Shown here one piece after another: positions 24,876 through 34,500 of a stretch of DNA of 64,000 nt. The DNA is from an uncultured Flavobacteriales bacterium (GTDB lineage: Bacteria; Bacteroidota; Bacteroidia; Flavobacteriales_E; Vicingaceae). Location: NCBI GenBank assembly GCA_913056345.1, contig CAJXMH010000009.1, forward strand, positions 41,883 to 105,882, in the 5' to 3' direction. A program made the position numbers and the translations under genes. Each line of letters opens with the position of its first letter. The first letter of the stretch is position 1. The notes below the pieces were generated by a model that was not told the DNA's origin, ran no database searches, and saw only the letters and a list, made by a program, of their open reading frames with translations.

Positions 24876-25988
24876 ATGAGCGTACAAAATCTCACTTCAA
24901 GCAACTCATTTAGAAGATTTAAAGCGATTTTAGTCTTAACTATTCTGAGTATTTTTTCGTTGAATCTAACCGCATCTTCTGAATCTGGAGGAGACTTTAA
25001 TGCCGGTGAGATGATCATGCATCACATTTCTGACGCGCATGAAATTCATATCATTGGAGATTTTGCTATTTATTTGCCTGTTATTTTAAAAACGGAAACG
25101 GGTTGGGAAGTTTTTTCCTCATCTCATTTTTATCATAATCCACAGCATTTGGAGCTTGAGAGTGGTGAAACGGCCCACTACTACGCATATAAAAACTACA
25201 TTCTTTTTCACGAGCATATTTATTTGAAAGAAGAAGGACTTGCTTTAGATGAAAACGGAGATGCTACGAACCAAGCGGTAGCCTTGGATATGTCGATCAC
25301 GAAGACAGTGGCAGGTATGTTTTTAACCATTTTGATCATGATCCTGGTCTTCACCTCAGTGGCAAAAGGTTATAAAAAGAGGGGGATTGGCGCTCCAAAA
25401 GGAATTCAGTCTTTTATGGAACCGTTGATCTTATTTGTAAGAGATGAGGTTGCACGACCATCAATCGGAAAGCATGCCGATCGCTTTGTGCCCTTTTTAC
25501 TTACTATCTTTTTCTTTATTTGGATTAGTAACTTATTAGGTCTTATTCCATTTTTAGGTGGTTTGAATATAACAGGAACGCTAAGTGTTACGATGGTGCT
25601 AGCGGCTGTGGTGTTTGTGATCACTTCTTTTAGCGGAAACAAACATTATTGGGGTCACATTTTGTGGCCACCCAATGTGCCACTCCCGATCAAATTTATT
25701 TTAGTGCCGATTGAGTTTGCTGGAATTTTTATCAAGCCCTTGGTTTTAATGGTTCGTTTAACCGCAAACATTACAGCAGGCCATATCATTATTCTGGCAT
25801 TTGTTTGCTTGATTTTTATTTTCGGTGAGCAAAGCGCAGGAGCAGGTTACGGTGTTGGAATTGGATCTACCCTGTTCATGATCTTTATGAATTTTATTGA
25901 GTTGTTAGTAGCCTTTTTACAGGCTTACGTATTTACTTTATTAGCCGCCCTTTATTTTGGCGCTGCTACAGAGGAGGCTCATCATTAG
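24876..25988 (+). CDS. atpB: ATP synthase FO subunit a
   Basis: The membrane stator half-channel of the F-type ATP synthase. At 370 residues it is longer than the E. coli protein because of an N-terminal extension with a signal-like helix (about 12-31) and a His-rich periplasmic region (HHISDAHEIHIIGD), common in Bacteroidota. The essential arginine is in LVLMVRLTANITAGH, and the C-terminal helix holds the ELLVAFLQAYVFTLL motif. An in-frame TTG three codons upstream (24867) is the alternative start; I prefer the ATG. A promoter box is 33 bases upstream. Confidence 0.95.
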   Translation: MSVQNLTSSNSFRRFKAILVLTILSIFSLNLTASSESGGDFNAGEMIMHHISDAHEIHIIGDFAIYLPVILKTETGWEVFSSSHFYHNPQHLELESGETAHYYAYKNYILFHEHIYLKEEGLALDENGDATNQAVALDMSITKTVAGMFLTILIMILVFTSVAKGYKKRGIGAPKGIQSFMEPLILFVRDEVARPSIGKHADRFVPFLLTIFFFIWISNLLGLIPFLGGLNITGTLSVTMVLAAVVFVITSFSGNKHYWGHILWPPNVPLPIKFILVPIEFAGIFIKPLVLMVRLTANITAGHIIILAFVCLIFIFGEQSAGAGYGVGIGSTLFMIFMNFIELLVAFLQAYVFTLLAALYFGAATEEAHH

Positions 25989-26022
25989 TGTGTAATCTAT
26001 TTATTAATTAAACTATATTAAA

Positions 26023-26268
26023 ATGGATTTATTGACAGTTTTACTCGAAGTTGCTGCTGCTGCAGGTTATGCAGGTCTAGGAGCAGGTGTTGCAGCTATT
26101 GCTGCAGGTTTAGGAATTGGTAAGATCGGTGCTGCGGCATTAGAGTCTATTGCTAGACAACCTGAAGCTACAGGCGACATTAGAGCAAACATGATTGTGG
26201 CAGCTGCACTTGTTGAAGGTGTTGCGCTTTTCGCAGTTATTGTTTGTTTGTTAGTGGTACTTGGGTAA
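26023..26268 (+). CDS. atpE: ATP synthase FO subunit c
   Basis: The 81-residue hairpin that forms the rotor ring. Helix 1 is glycine-rich (GLGAGVAAIAAGLGIGKIG), the polar loop is ARQPEA, and helix 2 has the ion-binding Glu65 in ALVEGVALF. The Na+-type companion residues (Gln in helix 1 and Ser/Thr after the Glu) are not present, as Gly follows Glu65, so proton coupling is inferred. A 34-base spacer separates it from atpB and a long hairpin follows directly. Confidence 0.96.
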   Translation: MDLLTVLLEVAAAAGYAGLGAGVAAIAAGLGIGKIGAAALESIARQPEATGDIRANMIVAAALVEGVALFAVIVCLLVVLG

Positions 26269-26280
26269 TCAAACAGAAAA

Positions 26281-26315
26281 AGACAGTATTTCAGCGGTTG
26301 GCTGAAGTACTGTCT
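26281..26315 (+). other. Long hairpin in the atpE-atpF gap
   Basis: A 15-base stem with one T-G wobble closes a 5-base loop (GGTTG). The left arm is 26281-26295 and the right arm is 26301-26315. It starts 12 bases after the atpE stop and ends 29 bases before atpF. There is no T-run after it, so it looks more like an mRNA-stabilising or processing structure than a simple terminator. It could help give the high c-subunit dose. Confidence 0.7.
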
Positions 26316-26344
26316 TCATTAAAAAGAAATTTTAAGCATTAGCT

Positions 26345-26830
26345 ATGTTATCAGTAAGTATAGGAACTGTTATTTGGACAACCATCGCCTTTTTGGTGGT
26401 AGTTTTTATCTTGGCCAAGTTCGCTTGGAAACCAATTTTGAGTTCTATTCGTGAAAGAGAAGATTCTATTGAAGAAGCTCTTGAAGCAGCGGAAAGAGCA
26501 AAAGAAAAGATGAAAGACTTGGAGGCAAACAATGAGAAATTGTTGCTTGAAGCACGTCAAGAAAGAGAAGAGATCATTAAGTCGGCAAGAGAGGCTAAAG
26601 AGAAAATGATTGCTGAGGCAAAAGAAAAAGCTCAAGCGGAAGCCGATAAAGTGTTGAAAAATGCACAAGCTACCATTAGAGCAGAGAAATCTTCTGCTAT
26701 TAATGAATTGAAATCATTAGTTGGCGAACTTTCAATTGATATTGCTGAGAAGATCTTAAAAGAAGAGCTTTCAGCTGATAAGCAAAAAGCCCTAATTGAG
26801 GCTAGCATGAAAGAAGCTAAATTTAATTAA
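26345..26830 (+). CDS. atpF: ATP synthase FO subunit b
   Basis: The peripheral stalk subunit, 161 residues. One N-terminal membrane helix (about 6-27, ending FAWKPI, a family hallmark) is followed by a long charged coiled coil rich in Glu, Lys and Ala through about residue 130, and a C-terminal segment that contacts delta. The length is normal. It is followed one base later by atpH, so the two are tightly coupled. Confidence 0.95.
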   Translation: MLSVSIGTVIWTTIAFLVVVFILAKFAWKPILSSIREREDSIEEALEAAERAKEKMKDLEANNEKLLLEARQEREEIIKSAREAKEKMIAEAKEKAQAEADKVLKNAQATIRAEKSSAINELKSLVGELSIDIAEKILKEELSADKQKALIEASMKEAKFN

Positions 26831-26831
26831 T

Positions 26832-27368
26832 ATGAAAGGAGTTAGAACTGCTGCACGTTATGCTAAAGCGCTTTTAATGCTTGCAAAAGAGCAAAATTGC
26901 GTTGAAGCAATCGTTCAGGATGCTAGAATGATTCAAGGCTTGGTAAAAGAAAGCAAAGACCTAAGCATATTGCTTGAAAGTCCTTTAATCAAAGCAGAGC
27001 AAAAGTCCACGGTTCTAGAAAAGATATTTGCTTCTAATGTTCACCAACTGAGCATGGGTCTCATTAAGCAGATCTTAAAGCAAAACAGAGAACGTCTTTT
27101 AGGATTGATTTGTGAAGAGGTTCTCAACCGCTACAATGAAGAAAATAAAATAGCTAAAGTAAGCTTGAGTACAGCAGTTCCCTTAGAGGAAAACGCAAAG
27201 AATCAGATACTAGAGCAACTGAAAGCAGCCTATCAACTATCGGCTATTGAGCTTGATGAGCAAATAGATGAGTCACTTATTGGCGGAATTGTAATGCGCA
27301 TGGGCGACAAGCAGCTTGATGCAAGCATTCGCAGGCAGCTGAATGATATTAAAAAAGAAATTATTTAA
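26832..27368 (+). CDS. atpH: ATP synthase F1 subunit delta
   Basis: The 178-residue subunit linking the peripheral stalk to the top of F1. The N-terminal helical domain starts with the usual RYAKALLMLAKEQ, and the C-terminal part carries LDEQIDESLIGGIVMRMGDKQLDASIRRQLNDIK, the family signature. It lies between atpF (1-base gap) and atpA (22-base gap). Confidence 0.94.
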   Translation: MKGVRTAARYAKALLMLAKEQNCVEAIVQDARMIQGLVKESKDLSILLESPLIKAEQKSTVLEKIFASNVHQLSMGLIKQILKQNRERLLGLICEEVLNRYNEENKIAKVSLSTAVPLEENAKNQILEQLKAAYQLSAIELDEQIDESLIGGIVMRMGDKQLDASIRRQLNDIKKEII

Positions 27369-27390
27369 ACCATAGTCTAAACACACTATA

Positions 27391-28974
27391 ATGGCAGAAG
27401 TAAACCCAGCAGAAGTTTCTGCAATCATAAAAGACCAATTAGCAGGAGTAAAATCTGAAGCTGATTTAGAAGAAGTGGGCACTGTGCTCCAAGTAGGAGA
27501 TGGTATTGCCCGAATCTACGGAATGTCTCATGTACAATCAGGAGAACTTATTGAGTTTGAAAACAACTTGATGGGTATCGTTCTTAACCTTGAAGAGGAC
27601 AATGTTGGAGCTGTATTATTAGGTTCTTCTAATGATGTAAAGGAAGGCGACACTGTAAAGCGTACCGGTAGAATTGCATCAATTAAGACAGGTGAGGGAA
27701 TGCTTGGTAGAGTGGTAAACACGCTAGGCGAGCCAATCGACGGAAAAGGTCCAATTGAGGGTGAAACTTTTGAAATGCCGATCGAAAGAAAGGCACCAGG
27801 AGTAATCTATCGTCAGCCTGTAAATGAGCCATTGCAAACAGGAATCAAGGCAATTGACTCCATGATTCCTGTAGGTAGAGGCCAGCGTGAGTTGATCATT
27901 GGTGACCGTCAAACAGGTAAAACCACTGTAGCGATCGATACGATCATTAATCAGAAAGAATTTTACGATAAAGGCGAGCCGGTTTATTGTGTTTATGTAG
28001 CAATTGGACAAAAAGGTTCAACGGTTGCAGGGATCGTAAAAACATTAGAAGATGCAGGTGCAATGGCATACACCACAATCGTTGCGGCCAATGCTTCTGA
28101 TCCTGCTCCAATGCAGTTTTATGCACCATTTACCGGAGCTGCTATTGCAGAATACTTTAGAGATACCGGTAGACCTGCTTTAATCATATACGACGATCTT
28201 TCAAAACAAGCGGTTGCTTACCGTGAGGTATCACTTCTATTGAGAAGACCTCCAGGACGTGAAGCTTACCCGGGTGATGTATTCTATTTGCACTCAAGAT
28301 TGTTGGAGCGAGCAGCGAAAATCATCAATGACGATACGATTGCTTCTCAAATGAATGACTTACCTGACTCATTAAAAGATAAAGTAAAAGGCGGTGGATC
28401 AATCACTGCATTGCCAATCATTGAGACTCAAGCGGGTGACGTCTCTGCCTACATCCCTACCAACGTGATTTCGATTACTGACGGTCAGATCTTCTTGGAA
28501 TCTAACCTTTTCTTATCAGGTGTAAGACCAGCAATTAATGTTGGTATTTCCGTATCACGAGTAGGTGGTTCGGCGCAAATCAAATCCATGAAGAAAGTTG
28601 CTGGTACCTTAAAGCTTGATCAAGCGCAGTATCGTGAATTAGAGGCTTTCTCTAAGTTTGGTTCTGATCTTGATGCTGCTACTAAATCAGTACTTGATAA
28701 AGGAGCGCGAAATGTGGAGATCTTAAAGCAGGCGCAGAACTCACCAATGAAGGTAGAGGATCAAGTAGCGATTATTTACTTGGGAACAAAAGGTTTATTG
28801 AGAGATGTTCCTGTAAACCAAGTGAAAAAGTTTGAGGCAGAATTCTTAGAGTTTATGAATGCGAAGCATAAAGAAACCATGGATGCCTTAAAAGCAGGAA
28901 AGTATACTGATGCTGAAACTTCAGTTTTAGAGAAGGTAGCTGCGGATATGACTCCTGCCTACAAGAATAAGTAA
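27391..28974 (+). CDS. atpA: ATP synthase F1 subunit alpha
   Basis: The non-catalytic nucleotide-binding subunit, 527 residues. The P-loop GDRQTGKT is at 171-178, preceded by [24 protein letters not shown] and the arginine-finger region [15 protein letters not shown] follow. The N-terminal beta-barrel and C-terminal helical domain are complete. The beta subunit gene is not in this operon. Confidence 0.97.
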   Translation: MAEVNPAEVSAIIKDQLAGVKSEADLEEVGTVLQVGDGIARIYGMSHVQSGELIEFENNLMGIVLNLEEDNVGAVLLGSSNDVKEGDTVKRTGRIASIKTGEGMLGRVVNTLGEPIDGKGPIEGETFEMPIERKAPGVIYRQPVNEPLQTGIKAIDSMIPVGRGQRELIIGDRQTGKTTVAIDTIINQKEFYDKGEPVYCVYVAIGQKGSTVAGIVKTLEDAGAMAYTTIVAANASDPAPMQFYAPFTGAAIAEYFRDTGRPALIIYDDLSKQAVAYREVSLLLRRPPGREAYPGDVFYLHSRLLERAAKIINDDTIASQMNDLPDSLKDKVKGGGSITALPIIETQAGDVSAYIPTNVISITDGQIFLESNLFLSGVRPAINVGISVSRVGGSAQIKSMKKVAGTLKLDQAQYRELEAFSKFGSDLDAATKSVLDKGARNVEILKQAQNSPMKVEDQVAIIYLGTKGLLRDVPVNQVKKFEAEFLEFMNAKHKETMDALKAGKYTDAETSVLEKVAADMTPAYKNK

Positions 28975-28994
28975 ACTAATTTGAGCTTTTAAGC

Positions 28995-29882
28995 ATGGCG
29001 AATTTAAAAGAAATAAGAAGCAGAATCACCTCGGTTAGTTCAACCAGGCAAATCACTTCTGCCATGAAAATGGTTTCGGCTGCAAAGCTAAGGAGAGCGC
29101 AAGATGCTATTACGCAAATGCGCCCTTACGCCAATAAGTTAAAAGAGCTTTTGGTGAACCTAAGCGAATCAACCGATGATAGCCCTGAAAGCGCTTATAC
29201 CGATAGCAGAGAAGTTGAAAGAGTTTTGTTGATTCCCATCACCTCTAACAGAGGTTTGGCGGGTGCCTTTAATGCCAACATCATAAAAGAAACCAATCGA
29301 GTAATTGCAGAGCAGTATGCTGACAAGGATGTTACTGTGCTTTCAATTGGAAAAAAGGCTGATGATTTCTACAAGAAAACGGCTTACAACATTAAAGGAA
29401 CGACCCTACCGAATAAAACAGAACAGATATTTGATGACCTGACTTTCGACAATGTAGCTAAGATTGCTCAAAAGATTATGGATTCTTTTTCATACAAGCA
29501 ATTTGATCGAGTAGAGTTGATTTACAATGAATTTGTAAATCCTGCTGTTCAAAATGTAAGGGTTGAGCAATATTTACCTATTGCTCCGCCAGAACAAGAT
29601 GAAGTTGAGGTTAAAGCAAAGTCAGATTACATTTTTGAACCATCCAAAGAGTTTATCATCTCTGAGTTAATTCCGAAATCGTTAAGAATTCAGCTTTTTA
29701 AAGCCTTGCTTGATTCTTATGCTTCAGAACACGGAGCTAGAATGACAGCTATGCACAAAGCAACTGATAATGCTACCGAACTGATCGGAGACTTGAAATT
29801 AGTTTACAACAAAGCGAGACAAGCTTCGATTACCAATGAAATTCTAGAGATTGTCGGTGGAGCAGAAGCCTTGAATGGATAG
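28995..29882 (+). CDS. atpG: ATP synthase F1 subunit gamma
   Basis: The central rotor shaft, 295 residues. The N-terminal coiled-coil helix starts ANLKEIRSRITSVSSTRQITSAMKMVSAAKLRRAQ (read in parts), and the C-terminal helix has MTAMHKATDNATELI and YNKARQASITNEILEIVGGAEAL, both family signatures. It is the last gene of the operon and is followed 17 bases later by a strong terminator. atpD and atpC do not follow, as in many Bacteroidota. Confidence 0.96.
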   Translation: MANLKEIRSRITSVSSTRQITSAMKMVSAAKLRRAQDAITQMRPYANKLKELLVNLSESTDDSPESAYTDSREVERVLLIPITSNRGLAGAFNANIIKETNRVIAEQYADKDVTVLSIGKKADDFYKKTAYNIKGTTLPNKTEQIFDDLTFDNVAKIAQKIMDSFSYKQFDRVELIYNEFVNPAVQNVRVEQYLPIAPPEQDEVEVKAKSDYIFEPSKEFIISELIPKSLRIQLFKALLDSYASEHGARMTAMHKATDNATELIGDLKLVYNKARQASITNEILEIVGGAEALNG

Positions 29883-29899
29883 TGAATAATAAAATGATT

Positions 29900-29931
29900 A
29901 AAAAAGGCCATTCGAGAGAATGGCCTTTTTT
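29900..29931. terminator. Bidirectional intrinsic terminator between atpG and the propeller gene
   Basis: Six A, the 8-base stem GGCCATTC, the loop GAGA, GAATGGCC and six T. The structure is symmetric, so it can end transcription of atpG on the plus strand and of the convergent gene on the minus strand, whose stop codon starts at 29930 inside the T-run. Confidence 0.9.
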
Positions 29932-31396
29932 ATTCGGTAACGATCAATTTTTTTCTTACGCCATTTAACTCCAGAAAATAGACCCCACTCGATAATTTTT
30001 CAATATTTAACTTGAAAGAAGGATGTCTGAAAGGTAACGATTCAACTAAATCTCCATTAATGTTATATAATCTTAGCACTGCCTTTTCTATAACTGATGA
30101 TTCTATATTAATAAGCTGATTAGCAGGGTTTGGAAATACTTGAAAGGTTGTTTTTTGACTCCTATTTGTTGTAAAAGTTGTAATTGGGTTTAAATCAAAA
30201 ACTCTAACATGTCCACTAACAGGGCTACTTCCATTATTTCTGAAGGCTCCAATTGCTAGCGTATTAGAGTCAGGGAAGGCTAACGCACTTGCGAAGCCAT
30301 CTCTAGTTTGTTCTGCTGAAATTGTTATAGGGTTTGGGCCCCATGACGTTCCATTCCAACTAAAGGATTTGATATAGCCACTTGATGGAAACCAACCGAT
30401 TCCCTTTGGCGCGCCAACAACAATATTATTTTCATTTGACATTGCTATTGAATGGCCAAAGAAGTCGCCAATTGAAGTACCAGTTAGACTATTTCCTTTT
30501 AAGTTCCAATTACTCCCATTCCAATGAAACACCTTTACTTCACCCTTATTGCTTTGATGAGCAGGCGCTCCAATGGCTACTGTATTATTGTTAGGCATAG
30601 TAATTGAATATCCTGATGCATCGGCAACTCCTGTACCATTGATGTCAGATCCTTTTTGTACCCAATTTTGGCCATCCCAACTGTATATTCTTACATGTCC
30701 TGCATTGTTCAAACCTTGTCCGTCATTAGCCATTGCTCCGATTGCAATTGTATTGGAATCAGGCATACTTACAGCGTTCCCTGACCAATCACCTTGTGCC
30801 TCTCCGTCAATATCGGTTCCTTTTATTTGCCATTGATTGTTTCTCCATCTATATATCCTTACATGTCCTGCATCTATAGCAGTGCCTCTATTTTCTGGCG
30901 CACCAATTGCTATTGTGTTACTATCAGGCATGCTGATTGAGTAGCCTGACCAGTCGCCTGCCATTTCACCATTTATATCATTACCCTTCTGCACCCAATT
31001 TGCTCCATTCCATTTATAAATTTGTACTTGACCAGATTCACTTCCATTACCATCATGCTTGTAAGAACCAATACCTAGTGTATTGCTATCTGGCATAGAT
31101 ACAGCATGTCCAAACTCATCTGCAGTAAATAAACCATCAATATCATTTCCTTTTTGCAACCAACTGCCTCCTGTAAACGTGAATACCCTTACATGTCCGC
31201 TGTTAGTTGAACTTGTATTACCTGATTTGGCATTAGGAGCTCCTATTGCTATGTTTTTAGAATCAGGCATACTTATCGAGTAACCTGACATATCATAAGC
31301 TGATTCGCCATCAATATCTGAACCTATTTGATTTTGTGATGACACTTCAAAAATGGAAAGAATAAAAAAGAATAGTACAAAAGTCGATCGTAACAT
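29930..31396 (-). CDS. Secreted seven-bladed beta-propeller protein with T9SS sorting domain
   Basis: A 488-residue protein with a signal peptide (MLRSTFVLFF, cleavage near SSQ at 19-21), seven degenerate repeats of 52-58 residues (residues 22-404) and a C-terminal type A sorting domain (FQVFPNPANQLINIES then LYNINGDLVE and SGVYFLELNG). Each repeat follows the scheme G-[ND]-D-I-x-G, then SMPDSNTIAIGAP and GHVRIYxWxxxxW, similar to FG-GAP or integrin-alpha-like blades. Seven repeats fit a closed propeller. Export across the outer membrane by T9SS is expected. Ligand and role are unknown. The last bases share the terminator with atpG. Confidence 0.85.
   Translation of the reverse strand: MLRSTFVLFFFILSIFEVSSQNQIGSDIDGESAYDMSGYSISMPDSKNIAIGAPNAKSGNTSSTNSGHVRVFTFTGGSWLQKGNDIDGLFTADEFGHAVSMPDSNTLGIGSYKHDGNGSESGQVQIYKWNGANWVQKGNDINGEMAGDWSGYSISMPDSNTIAIGAPENRGTAIDAGHVRIYRWRNNQWQIKGTDIDGEAQGDWSGNAVSMPDSNTIAIGAMANDGQGLNNAGHVRIYSWDGQNWVQKGSDINGTGVADASGYSITMPNNNTVAIGAPAHQSNKGEVKVFHWNGSNWNLKGNSLTGTSIGDFFGHSIAMSNENNIVVGAPKGIGWFPSSGYIKSFSWNGTSWGPNPITISAEQTRDGFASALAFPDSNTLAIGAFRNNGSSPVSGHVRVFDLNPITTFTTNRSQKTTFQVFPNPANQLINIESSVIEKAVLRLYNINGDLVESLPFRHPSFKLNIEKLSSGVYFLELNGVRKKLIVTE
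30185..31333 (-). repeat. Seven tandem protein repeats of about 55 residues (propeller blades)
   Basis: Repeat lengths read from the translation are 58, 55, 55, 56, 52, 55 and 52 residues. The core PDSNTIAIGA is kept in most copies; the fifth and sixth are more diverged (PNNNTVAIGA, SNENNIVVGA). The DNA copies are similar enough that recombination could change the repeat number. Confidence 0.75.
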
Positions 31397-31574
31397 AATT
31401 AAATTTAAAAGATAGACTGATTGATTTGGATAAAAGTTGCAAGAAAGCTAAAGAATTCTTTAATGCATATTTGAATAAAGGAAATTTACAACACAAAGGT
31501 GCAAGTTCTCCATTTGCCTGAACTGCTTTTTATTTTAACTTAAGGGAAGGCTCGATTTTTGCTATCATTGTTGC

Positions 31575-34500
31575 ATGCAAAAGATGAAGTGGCTGTTGGC
31601 CATTTTTATTTCTGTCTTGATCATTGCAGTTTCTTTTAGCAATTGGTTACCAAATTTAGCTGAACCTGAGCAAGAAGCACGTGATTTTGAGCGCTTGTTT
31701 CTTGAGCAAAAGGTTGAGCTTGATCATCAATTAGAAGTTTTCGTAGAAGATTTTTTGAAGTCTCCTTCTAATGCAAGAGAGAGATTTGATCAAGCAGAAA
31801 ATAGCCCCCCTTTTCTTTTCGTGCTTCAAGATGAAGAAATTCTTTTTTGGCAAGAAGACATTACTCCCTTTGACCAAGAGCTTTTAAGCCTTAACGACAC
31901 AGTTGCCTTTACTGGAAATTCATGGCAATACATTAGGCAGATCGAACAGGAGCCTTATCGGTTTTTTGCCCTCTTACCTATCAAGTATGATTATGAATAT
32001 GAAAACAAATTTTTACTTGACCATTTTTTTAAGGCTTTTGAATTTCCTAACCTAAAAGGGCCTGTTTCTATTGAAATGGCTGACTTTAAGGTAAAAGGAA
32101 AGGATGGAAAAGTTTATCTTGCCTTGCAATACGCAGATGTAGCTCAACTCAGTTCAGTAAGCCTATTTTGGGCTCACCTGCTTGAAGTAGTGGCATTTCT
32201 GCTCTTTTTCTGGGCTTTTTTAAAACGTTTCCCTCCAAAACGCTTTGCTTCTTTTAGCCTGCACATTTCCTTCATTTTCGGTTTTCGGCTACTATTGTTT
32301 TTTCAGCTTCCTTATGGCTGGCAGAAGTGGTCGATCTTTAAGCCTTCGCAATTTGCGGTGCATGAATACATACCATCTCTAGGAGACTTGTTGCTGCATG
32401 CTTTAGCGCTATTTTATATCGTATACATCTGGAAGCAGTTTAGTAAAAACCACAAAGCAAGTTTTTGGGCGGCATTTGAAATTTTCGCAGTAATTCTGCT
32501 CTTAGTAGGGGTTCAACAACTGATTGTTCAGGCAGTCTTAAACTCTGCTATCGAGTTCAACTTGAATAACTTAATTGAGTTAAATGTTGCGAGCTACATT
32601 AGTCTACTCACTTTTGCTTTAATTTTCTTTTCTGCTGCTATGCTGTGTCAATCAGCTTTGCTTAGGCTAAAACTACCGGTTTTATTTCAAGCCCTTTTTC
32701 GTCGCTTTGGTGGAGCTGTCTTTTTGCTCTTTGTTTTTTCTGCCACTGCGGCTTATACCATTTCTTCAAGCAGGACGGCCAAGCAAAAGCAGCAAATGCA
32801 ATACATTTTACAAAAGCTTGCTGAGGAGAAGGATCCAGTTGCCGAATACCTTTTTGAAGACATTCAGCAAAAGCTATTACAAGACGATTCACTCAAAAGC
32901 TTACTTACGTCAACCGAGCTAAAAGCAGGGCAATTGAGTAACTATTTAAAGGAGGTATATTTCAATGGTTATTGGAGCAAGTATAACATCATTATTACTC
33001 CTTGTAAGGCCAATGATTCGCTTTATCTAAGCACGGGCGACTATTATACGCCCTGTAATGAATACTTCATGAACTTATTGAAGCGAGAGGGGGAATTGAT
33101 CAGTTCTACTAATCTGTTTCAACTTCAAAACTTTCCTGGTAGAATTGAGTATTTGGCGGAAATAAACCTATCCGCAAAGGAAGAGTTATACAGCCTTTAT
33201 ATTGAGCTTAGCTCTAACATGATTTCAGAAGGACAGGGCTATCCTGAATTGCTACTAGATGAGCAAAGTAAGGCCGATGATCTTGACCTAAGTGATTACA
33301 GTTACGCCATCTATGAAAATGGTAAACTCATATACCACAACGGGAACTATACCTACGCCCGTCGATTAGATTTAAAGACATTCAATAATAGTGACTTAAA
33401 CTCCTACGAGCAAGAGCAGTTTGAGCATGTGAATTACGCTAAAGACATGGAAACTCAATTGATTTTGAGTAGAGAACAAAAAGACTGGCTGGATCGACTG
33501 ACTTCTTGGACTTACGTATTTGTTTTATTTGCTCTGGTTTATGTGTTCTTCTCGCTCACTCACGCTCACTTTCCCCACCACTTCAAATTGCAGCTTGCTG
33601 ATTTTTCAGCTAAGGTGCAGTTTTTCCTTGTAGGAGCCCTCTTTATAGCCTTGCTTGCTTTTTCAGTAGGTACCTTTTACTACATCAAAAACCAGTATCA
33701 GCAAAAGAACTTTAAAAGCTTAAAAGAAAAAGTAAGATCCATTAATATGGAGATGGAACAAGCTATCGGTTCCGAAGAACTATTGGCTGAGCCACTCCAG
33801 GCCTACATTAGTGGACAATTGATCAAGCTTTCAAATGTGTTTTATACTGATATTAATCTTTACGATACCAATGGAGTATTGTACGCAACCTCTCGACCTG
33901 AGATCTTCGATCAAAAACTGAAAAGTAGGCGCATGAACCCTGCTGCTTATCAAGCAATTGGTTTAGATAAAAAAGCAGAATACGTGCAAAAAGAAGAGAT
34001 CGGTAAAATGGAATACCTTTCAGCTTATATCCCATTCAAAAATTACAACAATGAAGTTTTGGCCTATCTTAACTTGCCTTATTTTGCTAAGCAAGATGAG
34101 TTTCAACAAGAACTTTCTTCTTTTTTGGCTGCCACATTAAACATTTACATTGCTATTTTCACTTTCGCACTCTTGCTTTCTGTTTTTGTGGTCAATCAAT
34201 TATCAAAACCTTTAAGACTGATTCGAGAAAAAATTTCTGGCTTAACGCTGGGTTCTTCTGTCAGCTTGATCGAATGGGAAAGCCAAGATGAAATTGGCGC
34301 TTTAGTGAAAGAATATAATCGGGTGGTTTTGGAGTTGAATGAAAGTGCCGAGCAGTTAGCACAGCAGGAGCGTGAGGGCGCTTGGCGCGAAATGGCCAAA
34401 CAAGTAGCGCACGAGATCAAGAATCCTTTAACGCCCATGAAGTTGAGTATTCAGCACCTACAAAGAACTGTAAAGCAGAAGCCTGAAGACTTTCAGAATC

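Noticed and set aside
26351..26668. 105-residue minus-strand frame inside atpF
   Set aside because: Phe/Cys/Ser-rich translation is the typical antisense of a Lys/Glu-rich coiled coil.
30185..31333. Regular repeats as a possible CRISPR array
   Set aside because: The period is about 160 bases, diverged and in frame within a coding gene; there are no short identical repeats with unique spacers and no cas genes.
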